A stretch of 35,510 bases of DNA from assembly GCA_938074745.1 (NCBI GenBank), contig CALJEJ010000024.1, positions 1 to 35,510 of the forward strand, read 5' to 3'. Every line of letters starts with the position of its first letter. Positions within the stretch are counted from its first letter, which is position 1. The DNA comes from an uncultured Endomicrobiia bacterium (GTDB taxonomy: Bacteria; Elusimicrobiota; Endomicrobiia; DTEH01). Below, in pieces: positions 28,801-35,510 of this stretch. The position numbers were made by a program, and so were the translations under genes. The notes beneath the pieces are model-generated. The model saw only the letters and a list, made by a program, of their open reading frames with translations. It was not told where the DNA came from and made no database searches.

Positions 28801-29133
28801 ATAGTCAAGGTAACCTCTGCATCAAACCCTGATGGAATATTAGATTTAAAAAATGGCAGAAAAATTTATATAATTGGTAAAGTCAAAGTAACAGAAGGGA
28901 TTCGTCCTGGTGTAGTAGCTTTTTCACTGGGATATGGTAATTGGGCAACAGGATCAAGTGATTATATTGTGGATGGAAAATTAATAAAAGGAGATTCTCG
29001 TAGAGGAAAAGGAGTTCATTGTAATCCTGTTATGAGGACTGATCCATATTTGAAAAACACTTGTCTTGTTGATTTAGTTGGTGGTAGTGTTTCATTCTAT
29101 GATACTAAGGTTAAACTGACGCCTATAAGTTAA
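25855..29133 (+). CDS. Molybdopterin oxidoreductase catalytic subunit, tetrathionate/selenate reductase-like (TtrA family), Tat-exported
   Basis: Twin-arginine [55 protein letters not shown] (probable Mo-ligand Cys); [29 protein letters not shown] blocks resemble TtrA. Confidence 0.85.
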   Translation: [1092 protein letters not shown]

Positions 29134-29201
29134 TCTTAAACATAGTGAAAAGAGGATTCCATTTTTCAGTTAACAGAACTTTAATCTTAAGGAGGTAAAA
29201 A

Positions 29202-29387
29202 ATGTTTGGGTTAGGTATGCCAGAACTAATTGTGATTCTTGTTATTGCATTACTTATTTTTGGTGCATCACGTTTGCCTGAAGTTGCAAGAGGGCTCGGT
29301 AAAAGTATTGGCGAGTTCAAAAAAGGTCTAAAAGAATCAGAAGAAGAAATTAAAAAACTTAGCGACGAAGAAAAGAAAAGTGGTTAG
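29202..29387 (+). CDS. tatA: Sec-independent translocase TatA/E
   Basis: [45 protein letters not shown] aaggagg. Confidence 0.95.
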   Translation: MFGLGMPELIVILVIALLIFGASRLPEVARGLGKSIGEFKKGLKESEEEIKKLSDEEKKSG

Positions 29388-29420
29388 TGATTAGTGATTA
29401 GTGGTTAGGTGATTAGGTGG
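29384..29420. repeat. Period-7 repeat (AGTGGTTAGTGATTAG) between tatA and the S23 gene
   Basis: ggttagtgattagtgattagtggttaggtgattaggtgg. Confidence 0.85.
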
Positions 29421-29424
29421 AAAG

Positions 29425-29790
29425 ATGAAAGTAAAAAGTTATACCGAACTGTTGGTCTGGCAAAAAAGTATTGAGTTGGTAAAATTAGTATATGCACTAA
29501 CTAAAGATTTCCCAAAAAGGGAAATTTATGGATTAACCAGTCAAATGAGAAGATCTGCTGTATCAATTCCATCAAACATTGCCGAGGGATTTATGAGACA
29601 GCATAAACTGGAGATAATTCAATTTTTATTCATTAGTTTAGGGTCTTGTAGTGAATTACATACACAGTTGGTTATCGCTAAAGAGTTAGGATTTATTTCC
29701 GACGAACAACTTAAACACATAACCACTAACCACTTGTTTTATGTTAGCAAGATGCTAAGAAATCTAATCAAGAGTCTAAAAAAATCATGA
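29425..29790 (+). CDS. S23/Avd-like four-helix bundle protein
   Basis: SYTELLVWQKSIELVKLVYALTKDFPKREIYGLTSQMRRSAVSIPSNIAEGFMR. Confidence 0.9.
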   Translation: MKVKSYTELLVWQKSIELVKLVYALTKDFPKREIYGLTSQMRRSAVSIPSNIAEGFMRQHKLEIIQFLFISLGSCSELHTQLVIAKELGFISDEQLKHITTNHLFYVSKMLRNLIKSLKKS

Positions 29791-30542
29791 TCCACAAATC
29801 ACAAACCACTAACCACGAACAACTAACTACTAACCACGAACCACTCACACTAATTGAGCATCTTGAAGAACTTAGAAGACGAATTATTATTTGTTTAATA
29901 GCAGTTTTTGTCTGTAGTATAGTTTGCTATTTTTATGTAGACAAAATCTTATTTATTTTATCAAGACCAGTTAACAAACTCGTTTTCCTAAAACCTACTG
30001 AAGCATTTTTGACAAAATTGAAATTATCTTTTTACAGTGGATTTTTTGTTTCTATGCCAGTTATAATTTATCAAATATGGAAGTTTGTTAGTCCTGGGTT
30101 GTTGCCTAAAGAAAAACATTATATTTACTGGATTGTCCCAACTTCATACTTGTTGTTTATCACAGGTGTGCTGTTTGCTTTTTTTGCAGTGTTACCTGTT
30201 GGGATAAAATTTTTACTCTCTTATGCTACAGAAAGTATCCAACCATTGATTTCTATTAGTGCATATATATCTTTTGTAATAATTTTTCTATTAGTGTTTG
30301 GTATTGTTTTCCAATTACCACTTATAGTTTTGTTTCTTACAAAATTAGGTGTGATTACTCCAAAATGGTTAGTTACAAACCGTAAATATGCGATATTAGT
30401 TGTTTTTATCTTAGCAGGAATACTTACACCTGGACCGGATGTCTTTTCACAATTTTTAATGGCAATACCAACATTGTTACTTTATGAGTTAAGTATTATA
30501 ATTAGTAAAATAGTCCATAGTCTACAGTCCATAAAAAAATGA
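29787..30542 (+). CDS. tatC: Sec-independent translocase TatC
   Basis: LIEHLEELRRRIIICLIAV, FLKPTEAFLTKLKLSFYSGFFVSMPVIIYQIWKFVSPGL, GILTPGPDVFSQFLMAIP. Confidence 0.95.
   Translation: MIHKSQTTNHEQLTTNHEPLTLIEHLEELRRRIIICLIAVFVCSIVCYFYVDKILFILSRPVNKLVFLKPTEAFLTKLKLSFYSGFFVSMPVIIYQIWKFVSPGLLPKEKHYIYWIVPTSYLLFITGVLFAFFAVLPVGIKFLLSYATESIQPLISISAYISFVIIFLLVFGIVFQLPLIVLFLTKLGVITPKWLVTNRKYAILVVFILAGILTPGPDVFSQFLMAIPTLLLYELSIIISKIVHSLQSIKK
29793..29851. repeat. Period-7 repeat forming the 5' end of the tatC CDS
   Basis: caaatcacaaaccactaaccacgaacaactaactactaaccacgaaccact; encodes QTTNHEQLTTNHEPLT. Confidence 0.9.
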
Positions 30543-30600
30543 TTTACAATGTTGTATATAAAAACTTGTGGTTCGTAGACTATTAACTGTAGACTAATCT
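30508..30600. repeat. TAGTCCA-type period-7 repeats at the 3' end of tatC and in the tatC-mobA spacer
   Basis: tagtcca tagtcta cagtcca (30508-30532) and gtagact attaact gtagact (about 30576-30596). Confidence 0.8.
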
Positions 30601-31212
30601 ATGACTGGAATAATTCTTGCAGGTGGTAAAAGTTCACGATTTAACGGAGTTAACAAAGCATTATTAAAAATTGGGAATGAAACAATCATTGAAAATATAA
30701 TAAAAAAATTCAAATTTATCTTTAATGAAATATTGATTGTCACCAACAATCCCTCAGCATTTAACCATTTAACCAATCACAATTTAACCAAACTGGTTAA
30801 GGACATAATACCAGATAAAACTTCCCTCGGTGGTTTATATTCTGGCCTGGTTTATTCAAGTAACCAACATAATTTTGTAGTTGCCTGTGATATGCCTTTT
30901 CTTAATTTGGATTTGATTAAATATATGCTGGAAAATGTAACTGACCAATATGATATAATCATCCCAAGATTAAATAATCGTTCACTACCTAACAATGGAT
31001 ACGAAACATTGCATGCAATATATTCTAAAAATTGTATTACTCCAATTGAAAAACAATTAAAACAAAACAATTTTAAAATTATAGACTTCTTTTCAGAAGT
31101 CAAAGTAAAAGAAATCAGTGAAAATACTATAAGACAATTTGACCCTGAGTTACTTTCATTCTTCAATATCAATACTGAAGATGACTACCAGCAAGCATTA
31201 GAAATTTATTAA
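30601..31212 (+). CDS. mobA: Molybdenum cofactor guanylyltransferase
   Basis: MTGIILAGGKSSRFNGVNKALLKIG, LGGLYSGLVYS, VACDMPFLN. Confidence 0.9.
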   Translation: MTGIILAGGKSSRFNGVNKALLKIGNETIIENIIKKFKFIFNEILIVTNNPSAFNHLTNHNLTKLVKDIIPDKTSLGGLYSGLVYSSNQHNFVVACDMPFLNLDLIKYMLENVTDQYDIIIPRLNNRSLPNNGYETLHAIYSKNCITPIEKQLKQNNFKIIDFFSEVKVKEISENTIRQFDPELLSFFNINTEDDYQQALEIY

Positions 31213-31269
31213 AGTAATTCTGTCAATCAACTAGAAGAACTCATCCAAGCACAAATTTTTTAGTCTTAT

Positions 31270-31301
31270 AAAAACTGAAATTTATAAAAGTTAAATTTCA
31301 G
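31270..31301 (-). terminator. Hairpin plus T-run at the end of the - strand operon
   Basis: CTGAAATTT-N9-AAATTTCAG (31275-31301); on the - strand the stem is followed by TTTTT. Confidence 0.5.
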
Positions 31302-32196
31302 GAAATGGAAAGAAAAAATATTGTGAAAGCAAATATCCATCATTAAATCTTAATGCATATAATTTTAACATCTCAACAATTGTAACAAAATCCAATTTAG
31401 AATTTTTATATTTATCTATCAAGTTTAAAAAATTCGTTTTTTCTTGTTTTGAAAGATTTTTAGAAATATGGCCAAACATATGTATTAAAGTGTTGGTTAA
31501 ATTACTCTTTCTAAAAGGAAGTTTTAACAATTCCTTTAAAGTATTTTCATATTCTTTTAGAGTTTCTAGAAAATTTTCTTTTTTATGTTTTGCAAGTAAA
31601 GAACCTAAAATTTTTAGATGTTTCTGCGATATGCTCATAAAAATATACTTATACTTTGTATGAAAATCTATTAAGTTTTTAATATTTGACTTTGAATTTT
31701 TAAATCTCCAAAACATAAAAACTTTTGTTAAAAATTCCCAGAATAAATTTTTATTTCTTAATCTTCCTTCATCAATTATTGGTATATATGACAAATTTTG
31801 TTTTAAAATTTTTGCAAAAACTCCGTATGTTCTGCCATAAACTTTACCATCAACATAAAACTTAGAATTTGCAATACCACAACTTGGAGATTTTGCTTTA
31901 AGTAGTACACCGTGAATTTCATTTTCATACTTCTTTATAATTTTATAAGAAAAATCTTCAAGTTTATATGTAACATCAAGGTTTGTATCTTCTTGAATAA
32001 CTTTTATTTCTTGATTTATTTTATGTAATCTTATAGGTTTTCTTGGTATTCCGAGACCTATCTCTACTTCAGGACAAACGTTTATTAGGTTAAACAAAGG
32101 TTTGATTTTTTCTACGACTTCGTCGTTTGCAGAAGAACCGTTATATCTATATTCTAATCCGTTAAGGCAAGCACTTATAAGAACTGTTGGTTTCAT
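31291..32196 (-). CDS. DUF523 + DUF1722 protein
   Basis: VLISACLNGLEYRYNG, VCPEVEIGLGIPRKPIRL, LLKAKSPSCG; C-terminal FHTKYKYIFMSISQKHLKILGSLL. Confidence 0.85.
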   Translation of the reverse strand: MKPTVLISACLNGLEYRYNGSSANDEVVEKIKPLFNLINVCPEVEIGLGIPRKPIRLHKINQEIKVIQEDTNLDVTYKLEDFSYKIIKKYENEIHGVLLKAKSPSCGIANSKFYVDGKVYGRTYGVFAKILKQNLSYIPIIDEGRLRNKNLFWEFLTKVFMFWRFKNSKSNIKNLIDFHTKYKYIFMSISQKHLKILGSLLAKHKKENFLETLKEYENTLKELLKLPFRKSNLTNTLIHMFGHISKNLSKQEKTNFLNLIDKYKNSKLDFVTIVEMLKLYALRFNDGYLLSQYFFFPFPEI

Positions 32197-32206
32197 AGAA
32201 AAATTT

Positions 32207-33097
32207 TCAAATTTTATTTGCGGTGAGTAAGAAGTATATTTCTTTATATTTTTCAGATGTAGTTTCTATAACTTCTTTAGGTAAATTAGGTCCTGGGTAG
32301 GTTTTGTCCCAACCAGTAGATTCTGTATAATCTCTGACAAATTGTTTATCAAGCGAAGGTTGAGGTTTCCCTTCTACGTATTTTTCTTTAGGCCAGAAAC
32401 GTGAAGAATCCGGAGTTAAAATTTCGTCAATCAGGATAATTTTTTGTGTTTTTTCGTCAAACCCAAACTCAAACTTTGTGTCTGCAATAATGATGTTTCG
32501 TGTTTCAGCATAATCTGCTGCTTTTTTGTATAACTGTATAGATTTTTCTTTTATAAATAAGGCTTTGTCTTCTCCTATAAGTTCAACTGTTTTTTCAAAA
32601 GTTATATTTTCGTCATGGCCAACTTCTGCTTTTGTTGACGGTGTAAATATAGGCTGGGGAAGTTTTGAAGATTCTTTTAATCCTTCGGGAAGTGGTATTC
32701 CACACACACTGCCAAACTTTTGATATTCTTTTAAAGCACTGCCCGATAAATAACCACGAACTATACATTCAATAGGTAAAACTTTAGTTTTTTTTACCAC
32801 CATAGTGCGTAGTTGTAAAATTTCTTTGTGCTTTTTAAATTCTTCAGGTAGAGTGTCAACTCCAAAAGTTATTACATGGTTTTCAATAACATCTTTTAAA
32901 TATTCACACCAGAATTTTGTAAGTTGTGTTAAAACAATACCTTTATAAGGTATAGGGTCGGGTAATACAACATCAAAAACTGAGATTCTGTCTGTTGCAA
33001 CTATTACAAGTTTATCGCCGAAGTCAAAAATATCTCTTACTTTACCTTGTTTTTGCGGATTTAAACCTAACTCTTTTGTTGATATTAAAGGTTGCAT
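32207..33097 (-). CDS. purC: Phosphoribosylaminoimidazole-succinocarboxamide synthase
   Basis: QGKVRDIFDFGDKLVIVATDRISVFDVVLPDPIPYKG, ECIVRGYLSGSALKEY, DEILTPDSSRFWP. Confidence 0.95.
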   Translation of the reverse strand: MQPLISTKELGLNPQKQGKVRDIFDFGDKLVIVATDRISVFDVVLPDPIPYKGIVLTQLTKFWCEYLKDVIENHVITFGVDTLPEEFKKHKEILQLRTMVVKKTKVLPIECIVRGYLSGSALKEYQKFGSVCGIPLPEGLKESSKLPQPIFTPSTKAEVGHDENITFEKTVELIGEDKALFIKEKSIQLYKKAADYAETRNIIIADTKFEFGFDEKTQKIILIDEILTPDSSRFWPKEKYVEGKPQPSLDKQFVRDYTESTGWDKTYPGPNLPKEVIETTSEKYKEIYFLLTANKI

Positions 33098-33112
33098 TTT
33101 TAGTTTTCCTTT

Positions 33113-33721
33113 CTATTTTGATACAAACTTTGAATTTTTTATTACAAACCTCCAAAGCCAATTTTTAGATTTTGTTGCATAATCAATATTTATTCTTGGC
33201 GTTTTTAAAATTTCTGATTTTTTAATTTTTTCCCCCTCGGTGAGATAAAGTTCAGAATTTACATCCAACATATTTATCCCATTTAGAGATTTATCAATTT
33301 TTAGTGCTTTACATACTTTCCCAGGACCGTTTAAAAGTTTAGTAATATCAAAATTTTTATTTTTGTTTAAATTTTTTAATATCAGTTCTATTCCTTCAAC
33401 AGGTTCACATGCGCGAATTAAAATCCCGCCAGCTTGATTCGGTCTATGACAAACAATGTTTAAACAGTAGGTTTTAATATGAACAGAATAAATATACGCA
33501 TGGCCAACTTCACTAAATAAACCTTCCGTACGTTTTGTTCTACCGAAACGTCCTACATGACATGCATCATCTTCTTTTCCGCCGTATGCTTCTGTTTCAA
33601 CAATTTTTGCTACAATTTTACCTTCAGGTAATCTTCTTACGAGATATTTACCTAAAATTGATGCTGCTGCATGTTTAGGATGAGAAGTAAATAGGTTATA
33701 TAAAACTTTGTTTTTTACCAT
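33113..33721 (-). CDS. 3-methyladenine DNA glycosylase (AAG/MPG family)
   Basis: AASILGKYLVRRLPEGKIVAKIVETEAYGGKEDDACH, GRTKRTEGLF, AYIYSVHIKTYCLNIVC, LLNGPGKVCKAL. Confidence 0.92.
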   Translation of the reverse strand: MVKNKVLYNLFTSHPKHAAASILGKYLVRRLPEGKIVAKIVETEAYGGKEDDACHVGRFGRTKRTEGLFSEVGHAYIYSVHIKTYCLNIVCHRPNQAGGILIRACEPVEGIELILKNLNKNKNFDITKLLNGPGKVCKALKIDKSLNGINMLDVNSELYLTEGEKIKKSEILKTPRINIDYATKSKNWLWRFVIKNSKFVSK

Positions 33722-34287
33722 GCATAACCAATCTGTAATCCTATGTGTGTAATTCCAACTCTTTTATCTAACTCGTCTAATTTTTTATCTTCGACTTTTA
33801 TAACAACTTCAGACTTATATCCCATCCCTACGCTTAGATCAACAAGAAAACCTTTTTTAAGTATTCTTTTATATCCAATATCTAATCCTATAAAATAGCT
33901 ATCTTCAGAAGTAGATTTACTTTCAGGTTTATATTTAGCATTGATTTTTATTAAAGTATACGATGGCATTAAATATACACCGCGAAGTGTTTCTCCATAC
34001 CTGCCTGAAGGATAAATTCCAACACCAATTTTATAAAATGTAGTAAAAATTGACCAGTTCTCATTTGGTGAAATATCTAAGAATCTGTTAGCAGCCGCCA
34101 AACCTAACATAACTGAGATTTTATCATCTAGTAATCTTTCATAATGTGCATTTATTTGACCTATAGCTAAAGGAAAAATGTTTACATAAATTGTGTTTCT
34201 TTCGTTACCATAAATTTTTTTAATATTTTCTTCGGCCATTAAAGGTAAAATAGTAATCAGTAGTAACAATATAAAAATTTTTTTCAT
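33715..34287 (-). CDS. Small predicted outer-membrane beta-barrel protein
   Basis: Signal peptide MKKIFILLLLITILPLMA; alternating strands ending HIGLQIGYAW. Start moved to the second ATG (GGGGGG RBS). Confidence 0.5.
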   Translation of the reverse strand: MKKIFILLLLITILPLMAEENIKKIYGNERNTIYVNIFPLAIGQINAHYERLLDDKISVMLGLAAANRFLDISPNENWSIFTTFYKIGVGIYPSGRYGETLRGVYLMPSYTLIKINAKYKPESKSTSEDSYFIGLDIGYKRILKKGFLVDLSVGMGYKSEVVIKVEDKKLDELDKRVGITHIGLQIGYAW

Positions 34288-34313
34288 TTTTTGTAAACCC
34301 CCCATGTATTATT

Positions 34314-35510
34314 TTATATAAAATTTTCTAAAAAATATTTTATATTACTAACACCCTCTTTTATCTCTTCAATAGAAGTTGCATAAGACAATCTTATATA
34401 ATCGTCGTCACCAAAAACACAACCAGGAATTACTGCTACTTTTGCTTCAGTTAGAAGTAGTTCTGCAAGGTCCATAGAAGTGTTTATAGTTTTTTCTTTA
34501 AATTTTTTATTCTTTAATTTTGATATATTAACCCAGACATAAAACGCGCCTTGTGGTTTAAGACAAGAAAGAAAAGGAATTTTGTTGATTTCATCAACAA
34601 TATAATCTCTTCTTTTTTTAAATTCGTCAACCATCTTTTTAATATACTCTTCAGCATATTTTATTGCATCAACACAAGCATATTGGACAAAAGATGTTAT
34701 GTTAGAAGTTGAATGGTCTTGTAAATTGTTCATTACTTTAATAATTTCTTTCTCAGCACAGGCATATCCTACACGCCAACCTGTCATAGAATGTGATTTT
34801 GAAAAACCATTAACTACAACTGTGAGTTTTTTAATTTCATTACCGAGCGAAGCAATACTTGTGTGTGTTAAGTTATCATATACAAGTTTTTCGTAAATTT
34901 CGTCTGATATACAATAAATTTGGTGTTCAACTAATACTTTAGCAATAGACAATAATTCTTCTTTAGTATATACCATACCGGTAGGGTTTGAAGGCGAGTT
35001 TAAAATTAAAAGTTTAGTTTTTGCTGTTATATATTTTTTAAGTTGTTCATCAGTAATTTTGAAATTCGTTTTTTCATCCGTTGGTATTTCTATAATTTTC
35101 CCACCGGCAAATTTTATCATTTCAGGATAACTTAACCAGTAAGGTTTTGGTAGTAAAACTTCGTCTCCTTCATCTACTAAGGCCATTATGGCATTGAATA
35201 TAGAATGTTTTGCACCACAGGAAACTAAAATTTCGTCTTCTTTATATTCCAGATTGTTTTCTTTTTTAAGTTTTTCAGAAATAGCTTGTTTTAACTCTGA
35301 AATCCCAGAAGTTGGAGTATATTTTGTAAGTCCTTTATCTAACGCTTCTTTTGCTTTTTGTTTAATAAACTCTGGTGTGTCAAAATCTGGTTCACCTGCT
35401 GCAAAAGAAATAACTTTAACACCTTGCGATTTTAACTGTTTAGCTTTTGCTGTTATACCTAAAGTTAAAGAAGGAGAAATTTTTAGTATTCTTGAAGATA
35501 AACTTTTCAT
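34314..35510 (-). CDS. Class I/II PLP aminotransferase (aspartate aminotransferase-like)
   Basis: FAAGEPDFDTP, NSPSNPTGMVYTKEEL, SDEIYEKLVYD, NGFSKSHSMTGWRVGYA; ATG at the very end of the window. Confidence 0.92.
   Translation of the reverse strand: MKSLSSRILKISPSLTLGITAKAKQLKSQGVKVISFAAGEPDFDTPEFIKQKAKEALDKGLTKYTPTSGISELKQAISEKLKKENNLEYKEDEILVSCGAKHSIFNAIMALVDEGDEVLLPKPYWLSYPEMIKFAGGKIIEIPTDEKTNFKITDEQLKKYITAKTKLLILNSPSNPTGMVYTKEELLSIAKVLVEHQIYCISDEIYEKLVYDNLTHTSIASLGNEIKKLTVVVNGFSKSHSMTGWRVGYACAEKEIIKVMNNLQDHSTSNITSFVQYACVDAIKYAEEYIKKMVDEFKKRRDYIVDEINKIPFLSCLKPQGAFYVWVNISKLKNKKFKEKTINTSMDLAELLLTEAKVAVIPGCVFGDDDYIRLSYATSIEEIKEGVSNIKYFLENFI

Noticed and set aside
30755-30800. Period-7-like AACCATTTAACCAATCACAATTTAACC inside mobA as another heptad array
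   Set aside because: Period is blurred and the extra peptide length relative to usual MobA is small; not confident enough to call.

Overview
This is an AT-rich bacterial chromosomal window with a long + strand respiratory and sulfur-metabolism region (about 1-31.2 kb) followed by a - strand group (31.3-35.5 kb). Main blocks, in order: (1) Sulfur assimilation and sulfur carriers: sulfite reductase-TusA fusion, ThiS-like carrier, CysK/CysM, threonine-synthase-like protein, CysO/MoaD-like carrier fused to a MoeB/ThiF E1, NIL-domain protein. (2) A frameshifted Na+/solute symporter and a Thi4-type thiazole synthase. (3) A PhnD-like lipoprotein, sensor kinase and sigma54 response regulator, followed by a good sigma54 promoter with two phased palindromes. 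(4) A six-gene ion-pumping redox complex that looks like NqrBCDEF with an RnfC-like Fe-S subunit in place of NqrA. (5) MenA/UbiA, kinase, receiver, polyprenyl synthase, MobB, porin, a TtrBCA-type Fe-S/NrfD/molybdopterin oxidoreductase, TatA, S23 four-helix protein, TatC and MobA. (6) On the - strand: DUF523/DUF1722, PurC, Mpg, an outer-membrane protein and an aminotransferase. The most unusual signal is that at least three unrelated repeat families lie between genes and also, in frame, inside conserved genes: a 22-bp hairpin element with compensatory stem changes, period-7 tandem repeats, and a 78-bp inverted-repeat insert. mobB and the polyprenyl synthase gene each carry several such inserts. 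The second is the apparent Rnf/Nqr hybrid complex. All family assignments come from reading motifs; no database searches were run.
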